A stretch of 64,000 nt of DNA, from positions 1,922,001 to 1,986,000 of the forward strand of contig CM056878.1 of assembly GCA_029876055.1 (NCBI GenBank), read 5' to 3'. The translations under genes and the position numbers were made by a program. The notes under the pieces are model-generated. The model did not search any database, was not told the origin of the DNA, and was given only the letters and a program-made list of their open reading frames with translations. Source of the stretch: Madurella fahalii (lineage: Eukaryota > Ascomycota > Sordariomycetes > Sordariales). This document shows, in pieces, positions 1 through 13,190 of the stretch (position 1 is its first letter; each line of letters starts with the position of its first letter).

Positions 1-2684
1 AGTCGCGTCTTTCCCAACGACATCTGCTCACCGCGACGGGCCACGATTGTTCCTGCCCGCACCACCATCACCGCCAACATGGCGAGCGCGGCTTTCCCGC
101 GCGACTGCGCCGGGCGCTGAGCCCGAGCATCGCCCGGGGAACCCCTCATGGCGTCCAAGGTACATCCCTTCAAATGCTGCAAGCCCAAGCAATCATTCCC
201 GTCCGGTTGAGGATTTTTGTGGGGTTAGATGGAGGCGCCAGCCAGCCAGCGGCCATTCCAAGATCGCGAGGCCCTCTCTTTTTTCCCTTCTTTTCCAAAT
301 TTATTCTTCCCGCCAATCCGATCTCATCAGATCACCTTGCGCACGGCCGTCCGGGTGTTCTGGTGCCTGGCAGCCCGCCCTGACCCGTCAGGTCACCCAT
401 TCACAGGCGCAGGAGCGGCCGTCTGTCAGTCGATGACACGGCCGGGAAACTGACGGATTGCAGCACTGCGTTGTACAAGTCGCTCCGCGCGTTCTGGTTG
501 CTCATAATTAGCGGACGAGGTACAAGACAGGTCTAGTAGCAAGCCTGCCCGTCGTGCCGCCCCCGGAACCAGAGTCTGCTATCGGGCCTGGTCTGGATTG
601 CCATCCTGAGCCGCCCATCGTGTGGACATCTGGTGCAAGGCGAAAACAGCAGTGCCCCCCGACGAGATCCGGATCGCCGGTGCCAAAACGGCGCCCGATG
701 CTAGATGCGGTCCTGCCAAACATGCTCGACCTTGATCTTCGCTGCAGAGCGGGGGCTGACCTTGGCTAAAAATGTCGAGTTTCTCGCAACCCTCTTGCGG
801 CGACTGCAACCCATCGGGCTTCGAATATCCTCCGCCGGATCTACGGTGCAGGAATCGCGGCTCTGGCGTGCCAGGTCGTCTGCTTGACCGACTCTTGTTG
901 TGTCAAACGAGTAGCAACATCTCGCGCCTCAGTCTGTGGACGATGACAGCTCTGTGTATTTTCGGCCTGATGAGTTTCTTGCCTTGGAGCCCTCTTGTGT
1001 TCTGCCCCCCCAACCCCGCGCTCTATCCATGTTGCCACCATATCGTACACTCGGCACACACACGGATGAGACAAGCCACCTCCTCTGTGTCTTCCCACAG
1101 AGACCCTCGTCGAGCCTCAGCCTCCGCAGGGCCGGGTCCCCGCATGGGATAGCCTCGCCCACTCCTTAACCCCCTTCGTCTCGCCCAAGTGGATTGCCTC
1201 TGTCAGGTGCCGGTTCCTGGACCAGCGACATCGATTCTTCCCTTCTCTGAGGCTTCCATCTTGGCATCCTCCCAGGCTCCCTGTCATTGCACTTACATCC
1301 TTGGGTCTGCTGCGGCTCGCTCCCCTCCCTGCTTCTCGGCCTTCTTGCCCCAGGTTCGGGTTCGGATCTTGGACACTTGTGGGAGATCCCCTGCCGTCCG
1401 GTGTTTTGTCCGGGCTCCCCTACTTCCCCAAATGGGAAGAATTGTTCAGAGTTCCAGTCCCAGTCCCTGGTTCCTCATCCTCTCACACCTCCCCGCTGCC
1501 CCATCACTGATGGACAGCTGCAACCCTGCCTACCCCTGCCAGCCCATCCCAACCCTGCTCCTCAAGATCCCTGCAGCCGTCTGCTTCGAACCGGCCAAGC
1601 AGTTTCTCGCACACCACCTGTCCTCGACATCAGAGACGCAGGTCAGGTTTGTGTGAAAATCCGGCTTAGCTCCAACCGGTGTTCCGAACTCGACCGTGCT
1701 GAACTATAGCCCCCGTCCCGTTGACCATCACCTCTCAGCCCACACGGCTTTCTCTCTTATACCCCCAAGGGTCCTACGCAGCCCCGCCATCCGGGCCTCT
1801 TTTTTGTTCCCTCCGCGTCATCCCACCCCCCAATCTCTTCACAACTGGCTGCCCATCCACCTCTAGTCACTCCTTTAACAAATTTTTTGGTTCGGCGCCC
1901 CCTGATATATATCGGCTTTCTGGTCTATAATATACCAAGAGCTGGCTCTTTCTCCCGCTTTTCCCCGGACGGACGCCAGTGTGGACCTACTTGCCTGACT
2001 TGTCGGTCCTGGCCCGACTCAACACGTTCCTTTTCCCAGCATCCGAGACCTCGACCCGTCACTCCCTGTCTCGCTTCCCATCTCGCCACCTTGCTGTTGA
2101 CATTTCTCGCATCTTGGCCCATCTGGAGGCTCACCATCATTCACCAACACCTGCTACCGAGATCATATCCGGACATCGAGACACTCATTAGCCATCACCA
2201 CATCTACACCGGTCTACGCGGGCGCGCGGTGCCTTCTCACTCTAGTCTACCAGTCTTTATCTGATGCTCTGGACCCGGCTATTGCGCGTGTTATAAGATC
2301 CCGGTAAGTTTCCAACAGCGGCCTGCTGGAGTCTCATGACACACAATACGCCCTGTCTAGTGGATCCCCCGGCGGGCCCGCGACCACCTAGGCTCGATTC
2401 TACCCGTGCATTCATGCTAACGTTCCAAGGCCACGCTCGGCTCCCGCTCAATAATAGATTAGCCGCACGCTCCTTGCGCCTGGAGTCGTACGGCTATGGA
2501 TTCTACTCAAGCACAACTGTATGCCGTTTCCCATCCCTTCCCACGCCTGACCCAGAAACACAGGACTTACTCGAATGAATAATATAGACGGCACCAAGTA
2601 CAGATACCTTCCTTCACCTTCAACGAGGCCGATAACAAGTTCAGGGGAGACGTCCCGCCTCCTCGCCATACCCCCATCGTCGCC
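1..2684. other. Gene-free leader and promoter of the Rua1-like gene
   Basis: I see no protein I can support here. The stretch from about 1190 to 2270 is pyrimidine-rich on the + strand, as fungal promoters and leaders often are. An ATATATAT run at 1905-1912 and a TATAATATA run near 1926 are candidate TATA elements. A consensus splice donor GTAAGT at 2304 and a TTCAG at 2640-2644 could bound an intron in the 5' leader of the gene starting at 2685; that is inference. The open frames in this region lack ATG starts or any family pattern. Confidence 0.5.
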
Positions 2685-4790
2685 ATGAACGGGAACGCGA
2701 TGCCGGTGAAGACGGAGTCAATGGCAGCGCCGCAAGGAGTATGGACGACGCCAACCTCTCAGGGCTTGAGACCAAGGCCGGCCACGATTCACGAGGGCTT
2801 CTCGTATTGTGTTGGAGAAGGGTTTGAGGGTCTCCCGGCGTGGGACTCATCCTGCGTGCCGATACAGCAAACACCAAGTGACGCGATGTCGTCTCGGCCC
2901 GTTTCTGTCCATCAAGACTTCTACCCCACCACCACGATGGAGAGTAGTGAGTGCTACGACCGGCATGGAGCCATCGGGGGACTAACAGTCCTGCCAGACA
3001 CGTGGGCGCAGAAACCGTGCGGCGATAGCCTGGACATCCCGGGACTGGACTCCGAGATGAACATTGGCCAAGCCTACACAACCGACGAGGCGATTCCGAT
3101 CCTTGACCTCCGATATCCCGGCCCTCCCTTGGAGGGCGATTCAATGGCATTCGACAATGGACTGAACCCGCGCAGAATGTCTGGATCGTCGTTCACCGTG
3201 TCTACATCTGGCGCTTTGTCGGAAATGACGTCCTACGAAGATTTCTCTGCGGCCCTCTCGGATGCACCTTCGCTCACTTCAGACTACCCGCCGCCGTCTA
3301 ATAGGAATTCAATGATTTCCTCGACCCAGCTGTCCCCTGTCGCATCGCCGAGAATGACACCTCAGACTCGATCCGAACTGGTACGCACTCAGAGTAGGGG
3401 GAGGGCATCGCCGTCGCCTCGTCCGGGAGTGCGCGCTGCTCCGTACTCGGTTGAGAGCGCCAGGAACAAGCGTTGGTCCACCGGGTCCTATGGCACGACA
3501 CCCAATCGACGACCGTCCCCGTTTGTCTACCATCATCCCCACGACGCCTTCAACTTACATGCCCGCATGACGTCGCGCCACTCTTCGCCCACGATCGCCC
3601 ACGGCCAGTTACCCCTCAACTTTGGGAACCTCCAAGCAGCACAGCAGCACCCTTACCTCATGAGCAATGCCCCGGCCTTTCATCGCAATAGCATGCTCTT
3701 GCCGACGCAACTACCTTCGCACGCCTTCCACCCGGATGCGCATCAGTTTGAGAATGCTCCTCCGCTGCTTTCTCATGGACTCTTCCGCATGCTCCAGAGC
3801 AATGCCGACCCTCACTCACTGCACAGCCACTATACCGACCTTTCAGACCCCCCCGACTTGTACGCCTCGTTGCACGAAGAGCAGGTGCCCCCTCCGCCCG
3901 AAGACATGAACCCAACCGACCAAGACCTTGTCCCCCACGAGCAGGAACTCAGGTTCGACGGCGACTTGTACACACCGAAGTGGGTGCGAGGCCATGGAAA
4001 CAAGCGAGAAGGCTGGTGCGGCATCTGCAAGCCGGGCCGGTGGCTTGTGCTCAAGAATTCCGCCTTCTGGTACGATAAGAGTTTCACGCACGGCATTAGT
4101 GCCGCAACGGGAAATCCGTTCCAGGAGCCGCAGGAGACGAGGCGTATGGATGGCAGCCCCGACGTGTGGGAAGGGCTCTGCGGGAGCTGTAACGAGTGGA
4201 TTGCGCTGGTAAGCAGCAAGAAGAAGGGGACCACGTGGTTCAGGCACGCATATAAGGTAAGCCCATCGGCCATCTTCTGATCTGCTAAAGCTCTTAAGCT
4301 GACCGCCTGGCAGTGCCACACTCATCCTAAGATCAAGGACGCGCCGAAGCGCAGGAGGGAGAGTAGTTACACACGGAACCAGACGGCGACCAACATCGCG
4401 AAACCAAGGACAGAGCCGCTCACGCCACAGATGACGCCGGCAGTCTCAACTGCAAACACGCCAACTCCAGCGAAGGCTCAGGCTCAGGCCCAGGCCCAGG
4501 CTCAGGCACAGTCGAATGCTCAGCCTCCACTGCAGCAAGCACAACGGCCGCGATCGTCTCAAGATCACCAACAACAACCCCCTTTGCCTTCACAGCAGCC
4601 AGTGCAGCAACCGCCACAGCTCAAGCTGCAGGCTCCGCCAATGCCTCAGCATCATCGACCTCCCAGGCCGATTCCCCCGCAGATACACACCCACGCGATT
4701 TCGGCGCCTCCGCAACCGCCTCCGCGGTCAGCGATCATGAGCCCGATCGGCCCGATCGGCGGCATTGACGGTTTCCCGAACATGATCTAA
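2685..4790 (+). CDS. Rua1/Meu26-type C-terminal zinc-binding regulator
   Basis: Two exons, 2685-4256 and 4314-4790, give 682 residues. The donor is GTAAGC, the acceptor CAG, and a CTGAC branch-like sequence lies between. The first 410 or so residues are Ser/Pro-rich and probably disordered. Residues about 435-525 carry the conserved block: GWCGICKPGRWLVLKNSAFWYDK, then GLCGSCNEWIALVSSKK and FRHAYKCHTHPK, split by the intron at YK/CH. This Cys/His pattern matches the Rua1 C-terminal family (Ustilago Rua1, fission yeast Meu26), which are DNA-binding regulators. The tail is Gln/Ala/Pro-rich, with an AQAQAQ repeat near residues 580-595. A nuclear transcriptional role is likely from the family; target genes cannot be inferred. 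The ATG at 2685 has the context CGCCATGAA and is the first in frame. Confidence 0.88.
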
Positions 4791-7094
4791 GTCTCATTTT
4801 TCATTTCAAGCCAGATTGGTCGCTCTCTCATATCTTGTTGCCGTCATCGCGGCAGCAATGATCAACTTAATGCCCGCTATGAACCGAAAGCAAAATCAAT
4901 CACTTCATTCTTCTCTTTTGGCAGCTGCCGCCGATGATGATGTTGACGATTTTCGGAAAACACGGAGTAGTATACTTATATAGACTGGCCATGGCATAAC
5001 TTCATTCAGCGTGAAGTGGGAAAGCTTGGGTTAAGGGGGTTGATATCAAGCTTGCTGTCGGGGATGATTGGCGTTTTATTTTATTTTATTTTTTTTATTT
5101 TTTTTTTCCCACCTCCTATTTCCTTTGATTTGGCGAGGCAAGAGGCGGAGGCAACATCTTAATTGGCGAGATACCATGTCATTTGACTCGACGACTTCAG
5201 CACGCATTTGTTTGAGACAAACGTCCAGATTTCACACATTTCTTTTGACTCAGTTTCTTTCGTTTTTCATCTTGTTTTTTTTTCCGGTTCAATTCTCCTC
5301 TTACTCTTTTATCCGCACCCTCAAGCTGCTGGCCGCTTTTCTGCTTCGAATCTTGCGCGTTTTGCCGCCTTTATTTCATATCGTCTTTTTATCGTCTTTT
5401 CGTTATTTCTGCATTCAGTTCTCTCCACCCTCCAAGCCTCAATTTAATCATAGCGTAGCTAGTACTTTAGTTTAGATAGTTTAGTTAGCGAGTCATGGCG
5501 TGAACGACACGTTGATACCCTGGGAGGCGGGCGGTGGTGGATATTGAGGAAAGGCTGGTACTTTTTATCGGGGGCAATTGGGAGGAGGTGGGCCAAATTG
5601 GAAGACTGGATGGAGATGGATAGTTTTAGTGGCTATGGTTAACTTGGGCAGTTTGATGGAGGGATGAGTGAATCTGAATTGGTTTACTACTGATCTTGAA
5701 GAGTGCCTGTCTCTAGGTCGTGCTGCTGCTGTGATTCCAGTTTCTCCAAAAAGGCTCTGGATTTTCCAAGATGCGCACACATCTTACGACCCAATTTGTT
5801 GGTGGTATGAAATAGCATACCCGAGGTACAGAGCAACACCCCTGAATCCTGTAACCGATGGTTCCCGATAGGACATGCGGCAATGTTACCAACAACGCAT
5901 CTCATCTAGGCACCGACCCAAACGGAATACGTGTCTCTCTTACAATCCCGTGCTTTCGGTTTTCCTGGGAATAATGGAAAGGGGCTCAACGAGGTTGGGG
6001 ATCTGATTCGCCCCCCAACTGTGCGGGATTCAGGGACACACCCAGCTCGGTAAGACGGCCAACCTGGAGCTTCGTACGATGGAGGCAGGAGGGGTATCGG
6101 CAGTACTTTGGGTTGCGGGCGGCAGCTTTCGATGGTGTACATGCGGAAGAGACCTGGGGGCACATCCCGATTTGTCTCCTCGTCGGCGATCGGAGTAAGC
6201 TTGGGCTGATATGCTCCCCTGGGAAGTCAAGGATATTCAATAAATCTGATAAGATTATTGAAGAGCTGCTTTTGCCTGGCCGCAGGCCCCTGGCTCATGG
6301 TGTGCTTCGTGGCTGGCCCGGCAACCACTGCTCGCTGATGAGGGAATAGAAAGGAAATTCATGTCTCTGCCCTATGGAACCAACCCGGCAGGGATGCTAA
6401 AGTGCTTGCAGATTCAGCTGGCCTCGGCGGGGTGTGGCGGATCTTGGGCCAGTTGTGGCTTTCCCTTGCGCTGAGCGGTTGAACAAGAGGAAAGAAAACT
6501 TAGGATTGCATTGGTCTCTCAGTTTACCCAAACAGAGAAAGCCGCATTCACTATCCTCGAGTCGGGTGTCAACACACCAGAATGGTGAGAACCTGCAAAA
6601 CCTTCTCGGTGAAGCAGTTGGAAGAGTGTACCAAGGACTCGAGGACGACAGGGGAGAATGGCGGTTTGCAGCTGAGCCTGCTGACTGGCTCGGCTGCCCC
6701 GCCAATCAAGCCTTCCCGACAGACCTGTCCAGCCATCCGTGGGACTGGGCGGGATAGAGTGTTCAAACACCACACCAACACCTCCGCGACGTTTCATCAA
6801 CCGGCCCAGAAACGCCTCTGAAGTTGCACACGGTACGCTCTTATACCACAGCAGCGGTCCGCCAGAGCTATTTTCAGTTCTTCCAGCCGACGGGGGTATG
6901 GTCGTACATACTATACTTGGCGCGGTTAGCCCCCCACCCACTGGGCTTGGGACGACGAAACTCTGCCGACTCTTGGGACCTCGAAATTGATGATGCTAGT
7001 TTTACTCCAGGTTCTCGGGATCAGCATCAATTATCAATTTCCCCATTTCCGAGGAAGGCATTGGTAGGCATGCTTGCTGCTAATTAAGGATTAT

Positions 7095-7118
7095 GAGAGA
7101 GAGAGAGAGAGAGAGAGT

Positions 7119-7158
<40 letters not shown>
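7095..7158. repeat. Compound (GA)n(GT)n(GA)n microsatellite
   Basis: About 11 GA units are followed by 13 GT units and then 8 GA units, uninterrupted. The alternating purine-pyrimidine GT block can adopt Z-DNA, and the purine GA flanks can form triplexes. It lies in a gene-free region. Confidence 0.95.
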
Positions 7159-7159
<1 letters not shown>

Positions 7160-7659
7160 TGGGAGGTGGGGGGAGAGACATCGACATTCGGGGTAGGCCC
7201 TACGGGATCCTGCTTCTTGGGAGCGTTGGTGTTCTGAAGATGCACATCCAGTGAGGTGAGGCGTCCAGTCTCGGCGCTTATGAGCAAGAAGCAGCATCAA
7301 TTTCCCGTGTTGCATTGACGCAGGAACCCAGCGACTGCTACAGGTCAGTTATGGACGGCTTCTTTAACCCCGGATTTACCGTGCAGGACACGAGACGGCG
7401 AGTACAGTTCCGTGAGCTCCAAACCTGTATTGAGGCCCTTCAATGGTAGCTGCAGGAACATACATACCTTGACCCACCGCCGTTCATCCTGTTTGTTGGC
7501 AGGAAAGTAATTTGCCCACTAAAGTATGCAGTACCGAGCCAGTACCAAGCTGCAAGCGGTGAGAGTTCTCCGGATCCGGGCTTTGTGCAGGAATTGGCTG
7601 TTGCTGTCGACATAACTAGGTACAATGGGATGCATGGGAAACCGGAATAAATTTGCTCG

Positions 7660-7677
7660 CCCCCCCCCCCCCCCCCC
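7660..7677. repeat. C18 homopolymer
   Basis: An uninterrupted run of 18 C lies in intergenic DNA. Its exact length is prone to sequencing and assembly error. Confidence 0.9.
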
Positions 7678-9532
7678 GACATGTCAGGGAAAGAGATCGT
7701 CAGATACGAGGGTAAACCTATGATGAAAGAGCGAGAGATGAGACGATGCAATCACCGGTGCGCTGGCAACTGACAGGCCGGACTCCAGGTGTCAGAGCAG
7801 GGCTGGAGACCGCTTACCCCACAGAATACCTTCTTATTGGCTGTGACCAGACAAACAAACCTCACAAGTCAGAACCAGAAATGGTTCCTCCTGAGCCATG
7901 CCTAACCGAGTTATCTCTCGTCATTGTAGCCTGGTTCTTTCTAGTTGCGACATTGCTCTGCACCGAACCTCTGCACCGAATCTCTCCACTGGCCCAGGGG
8001 ACCCTCTTTTGGGGGTCGCTGCCTCCGGAGCTGCTGCTAGCAGGGGGCCTTTGACTCATCTATGGTGCATGTCTTGGTCACGGCTCCCCGTGCAACGCTG
8101 AGCATTGGCTGGGGTTGCACTCAGCATGCTCGCTTTCGTGAGACCACGACCTGCAGACGCACGATGGATCGGTCTCCCCGGGGGATCGCGGATCCTGGAG
8201 TTAGGTTATCTGGAGACTCGCACAAACCGCCCACAGCTGCCTCTTGGATTTCACCACATGCGGTTTCCCAGGCTGTGAATCAACAATCTCGGCTCTGCAG
8301 TTGCTTCCGTGTTAAAGCCGTAGGTGGGGGATGCCTGGCCCTATCGGTATGGCTGAGTTCAGGTCCCCGATGAGCGGTCGAGGAGACTGCCTAATAGGCA
8401 CGTAGCACTAGCTTAGGTATCTCGCGGGCGATTCCGAAGATGACAGACCAGTGGGTGGGGTTCTACATATGTACTATGGAGCGAAGTGTAGTACGGCTCC
8501 CGTCTTCAATGTTGAACACGTCCGGCGATTAATTCACAACAGCATGCCCGCTGCAGGGATCCCATCCTCGAGACAACGCAAGACCACAACCTCCCTTCTC
8601 GGTGCTGGAATTCACCGTCCCATCTGCCAGGCAGCTCACTCCCTCTGCAAGTGCCTGAGCGGCCAACATTTTTTGGTCCACCACACCCCCCACTCGCTCT
8701 TGCAGCAGCAGGCGGGCCACCAGCCACCAATAACGTTACCACTTGGCCGCAGTACCCTTCAATCCTTTAGCCGCCCCTCGGTCATAGACATCCCGCACAA
8801 CCACACAACGAGGTTTATACCAAGTCTCATGCGGCAGTCGCCCTCCCTTTGTTGCCGCCGGCCCCAGATTCTCAAGTCTCTCTGGACACTGTGGGCAGTC
8901 GAGGGACCCTCGCGCCAGGCCAACTGAGAGGGCAATTGTCTGTTCTACTGTGCCTTAGTCGGTATGTATTATAATGCGTCTGTGAATACATTGGATACGC
9001 ACTCCGCCATCTGGTATCCGCAGGGGGCAGCTGTGCCGTTGGTTGCCCAGCGCTTCCGGCTCTTAGCCCACCCAAGCAGCACAGACCCGACTATACGGCA
9101 GCTTTTTGCATGCCGTGTTTTCAGCCCCCCAGAAATTGGATGCTATATTTCGTTCCTAACCTTCGCCGGCATTGTCGCAACCAAATGAGATCTCTCCCTG
9201 ATGTCTTGACAATTGCCGTTTTATTCCTGCCCCGCCTTGTTGCCTAGGTCTGTTTTTTTTGAGGGGAGGGGATCCAACATCTTTTGGCCCCGCTCAAAAC
9301 CCGCGTTTACTGACTGGCTTTGGCATCCAGGTTAATGTTTGCTGCCATTACTGAACGAAACTCGACGACGGATTGATGAGCATAGTTTCCGGGTCGGGGC
9401 GAATATCGCACTGAAACATTGGCGAGCCGACACCCGTTCTCTTTGAGACTCGAATGCTTGGTTCGACCCACCAACCACTCCGATCAATCGACGCTGCTTG
9501 GGATATATGCTTGAGACAGAATCGAATCTGCT

Positions 9533-12058
9533 ATGAGCGCGGATCAGCTGGCCTCCAGGTTCGCATCCTCCTCTGGCCCAATGCGCTCGGAATCGTGCGG
9601 GTCGCCCGGTTGTTTGCCATGCTGATAATCGAGCCTCCTTAGCTTTGGTGATCCAAACGCTCAGCCTCCCACGCCTAAACGGACACCCACGTTTGCCATC
9701 TTGCCGAGCCCCGTTTTCGAGACGCCCAAGAAAAATCAGGGACGGTTCGACGAGTCGGGCGGGTGGACTCCTCGCTTTGCCGAGGAATATTCCGTCTTCA
9801 ACGCGACGCCGGGAAACTTGAGAGGCAGTCGAGACCCCTTCCCAGATTTCGGTCCGGCAACCCCGTATTCCGTTGGCGTGGGCCAGGAACGGCCGTTGTC
9901 CGCCGAGAGGACCCCCGCGAACAAGCTCTCACCGAACCAAAGCCTTCCCTTCTCCCTTGTCGAGTCGTCTGAGGTGGTGCGATCATTGCCGGCTCCCTTG
10001 CAGACGCCGACATTTGATCGCTCAGCCGCTGTCGATCAGCTCCCGGGATCCGTAGGGAGGCGTGTGAAGGCGCGTGGCACGGCTGCCCTTGGATCACAAG
10101 GGCAAACAGTAACCCCGCCCCCGACGGCTCGCAAGGGTGACCGCAAGCTTGCACCTAAGCTTGACACCGCCGCCATGCAAAATGACCAGGACTTTGTTCA
10201 GCAGCCGCACTACATGGCGACCACCCAGCAACAGGCCATAGGCAACTTTGTGACGGCTCAGGGCGACATGTTCGGTTACCCTCTGTCGGCCCCGGCTTCC
10301 GCGCCAGCATTTGGAGCGCAAAGATCCTTCTGGGACCCGGACCCTAATCTCGCTGGCATGGACATAGATTTCGGGGCGAACGGGGGAGACGTCTTTCAGC
10401 CGCCAACTCCGCAGCAACCTCCCGGACCAGAGGATTGGCAAAGAGTAAACCAGATGTTGCAAGACCAAAGCGGCATCGCAGGGCATGGAGACGGACATGT
10501 CTCTTCAGGCGATCATCAGCCTTCTCTCGTCTCCCAGGCACCCGTACCGATGCTCGTAACTTCGTCGACGGAGCATCAGATGTTCGCCGTCAGTTACCCC
10601 ACAGCTATCGATGACCCGTTCAGGATGGGTGATAACGGTGGCGCCGTGAACCCGGGGCTTCTTTTCAGCCGGCCGCAGTCTGCAAGCATGGACACAGCGT
10701 CTTTTAACCAGCCTATGCAAGCGCCGAGTTCATCAGGCCCCATGACGAGCCAGGACGGCCCAACAGATAGTCGAGTGCCATCAATCCCGAATGCTGCTGG
10801 ACCTAGTGAATCGCGTCGTTCGGTCAGCGTTAAAGATGTAACTCCAAGGAAACAAGATCGGTCTTTGGCGAGCTCTCCGATCAAAGCTACCGGCCGTCCA
10901 GGACTCTCTCGCAGTTTCAGCGAGAGTAAGGGGAGGAAGACAATAGGCCGGTCATCTCTGCCTACCCTGGCACCGGCTCCACGGCCACAGTCTCAGTTGG
11001 TAAATAATGCCGGAGTCAGTGCAAACCGCCCTATCGTATCACAGCCCCAGAGGCCAAGCGGAAGGGTGTCGCCATCGAAAGGCACTAACAACCGGCACCA
11101 CCACCGCTTGTCGAGCCTCTCCTCGATTCCCGAGACCTCAGGCCCACAGATGCGTACGCAAGCGAAATTTACCATTGACGCCAATGGTCGCGCCCGGGTA
11201 GAGACCACTGTCGTTGTGGTTGATGAGCCTCCCTCAAGCGCCCGGAAGAGACATAGTTCGTATACCGTAGCACGTCGTCATCAATGGGACTCATCAGACG
11301 ACGATGATTCGTCATCTACGGATGACGAGCCCATCATCATTCCCAGCAGGAATACGTCATTTGCGCTTCCGGACCCTCGGAAACCGACGACCATCCATCC
11401 GTTCCACAATTCGCAACGAAGCGTTAGCGAACACAGCACCACGTCGTACACGAGCTTTCAGGGAGGGTCCCAAAATGACGCGGATAGCGATGGAGAGACG
11501 GTGGTTAATGATTTGACTCCGACGCGCAAGGCTTCTGGGGACGCTGCTAGTGAGCTCCGGAAAGTGCGTGAGAGCCGACAACGGCAATGGTCGGCGTCCA
11601 AACAGAAACGGCTCTCTTCGAGCGCATCTGGGACAACCGGGTTTACGGGCAACTACGCCGGGCAACCCGCGACGTCGCCCACAACCCTGAGCGAGACAAG
11701 CTTGCCCACTCCGACAAGCGACTCAAGAAGCCGCGGTGTCCGTTGCATCTGCAACCGAGCCGAAGCCGGCCGGAATGACTTTCTGGTTCAATGGTGCGTA
11801 TCCGCGCCGAGCTTTGCACACAATGATCAGTACTAACAGACGCCAATTAGTGAATCATGCGAAATGTGGGTGCACGGCCACTGTGTCAACATTACACAGC
11901 GGGACATGCCGTCCATCTATATCTGCGCGTTCTGTGCGAACACTCCAAACATGCGAGGGGGCAGGCTCCGGGACAACGGCCGCATATCGGGGGCAGTCGG
12001 GCCTCCGGGGTCGGTCACATCGCCGCTTGCCCACAAGTCGTTCAAATCGTTCCGCTGA
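9533..12058 (+). CDS. PHD-finger protein
   Basis: Three exons, 9533-9558, 9643-11793 and 11851-12058, give 794 residues. Exon 1 is only 26 nt and encodes MSADQLAS. It was chosen because the long frame has no ATG of its own before a TAA at 9626, while splicing AG|GTTCGC to CTTAG restores a continuous frame into FGDPNAQPPTPKRTPTFAIL. Intron 2 has a perfect TACTAAC branch point at 11831 and splits the PHD finger. The PHD finger is near residues 710-755: RCICNR, then QCESCEMWVHGHCVN and YICAFCA, giving C-x-C, C-x2-C, H-x2-C, C-x2-C. The rest is Ser/Pro-rich with a DSSDDDDSSSTDDE acidic patch. PHD fingers of this type read histone H3 tails; a chromatin role in the nucleus is inferred and the complex is unknown. 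Confidence 0.88.
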
Positions 12059-13190
12059 TAGGTCAATCCGCAGAACTCCGCATCCTGAGAAAGGGCAACG
12101 GATCACGCAACAGGCAGTTATGGTCAGGCGCAGCCATGTAAGGGGTTTGGATGAGCCTCCCGGCCAGTTTAACCTTAGCATAATACTGTGATGGAAGTAA
12201 AGTCCGAAAGGAGATGGAGCCGGCGACGGCGAGCTTTGCAGCGAGCTGCCAAGTACATATGATACCCGAACGTTCCATATAGCCTTGGATGATTGACAAC
12301 GAGAGGTGGGCAGAGAGAATCAAGCACAGACGCCATGAACCGACAGACTGTTGACGACGAATGGTCGCCGTGCAAGGACCAATGCATGGCGCGCAGCCCC
12401 GAAACTGGTGTAGTGCCCTACGGTAGCCTCGAATCCCGGCCCCCATTCTTTGTGTTTTACGTCCGAATGATCACCATGGGCGTCCGAGACGCGCAGATAA
12501 CTAGCGGTAGTCGTCAACGGTGGGGGCTTTATGCATTTCGGGTGTAAGAGTAGAGCAAGATCGCCTAGGCATACGACGTATCATACGTGCTGGACTGTAA
12601 ACATAGGGAAGTCCTAGAACCGCAACAGGGGAAATTCTTCCGATAAGTCTTGTCCATCATCCACTTCTCCACTGGAGCTACATGTATCTGCTGTACTGTA
12701 CCTGCTCGGGCGATAAGACTTGGGCCGGTTACGGAACGACTGACTGTCTATCGCTGGATCCATGGGCCGCATCATTGCTACGGCAGTTTTGAGAGGACTA
12801 GATTGCGGAACCTGTCGGCCAACCTTACCCCGGGGCCCCCGGAAAGCGGAAAGCGGAACGCGACCATCTGCAGTGGGATGCCGAGCCTCTTCTTTCTCCC
12901 CACCACAGGGCCGACTTCGGAAGGCGGGGTTCGGGCCAGGCCAAAAGCAAGGGAGATGCAATGAGGTCAATACGAACGCGGGGCCGAGATTTTCTTTAGT
13001 TTAGGTTTTGCTCTCCTTGGTTTTTTTCCTTCTCGGACTCCGAAGTACTGGAAGGCTTAATCAATACCTTCCCTTGTTTATTCATTCAGCTCGTGAAGGG
13101 ATAATCAGTCAGCTCTCCCCTTCCGGTATCCAGAAGTCGACGGGTCGACAGAAGAAAGACCAAGGAAAGGGGAAAAGGGAGCAAGCAAAG
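12059..13190. other. Intergenic region and LEU2 promoter
   Basis: This 1.1 kb lies between the PHD gene and LEU2. No coding region is supported. The last 200 bases are rich in CTT and T runs, typical of a fungal promoter and leader. A Leu3-like site is listed separately. Confidence 0.5.
12725..12734. promoter_or_regulatory. Possible Leu3-type site upstream of LEU2
   Basis: CCGGTTACGG matches the Leu3 consensus CCGGNNCCGG at every fixed position except one (A for C). It sits about 460 bp before the LEU2 ATG. Leu3 controls leucine genes in yeasts. One mismatch in a half-site makes this weak. Confidence 0.25.

Larger units (their letters stand above)
4791..9532. other. 4.7 kb intergenic region
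   Basis: This lies between two + strand genes. The start is probably the 3' UTR of the upstream gene. Around 5075-5107 there is a T-rich run, and 5270-5450 is CT-rich. It also holds a GA/GT/GA microsatellite (7095-7158) and a C homopolymer (7660-7677), listed separately. The open frames are short, mostly without ATG, and resemble no family I know. The last few hundred bases should hold the promoter of the PHD gene. Confidence 0.5.

Noticed and set aside
9451..9480. GGTTCGACCC resembling a tRNA T-arm
   Set aside because: No D-arm, anticodon arm or acceptor pairing on either strand.
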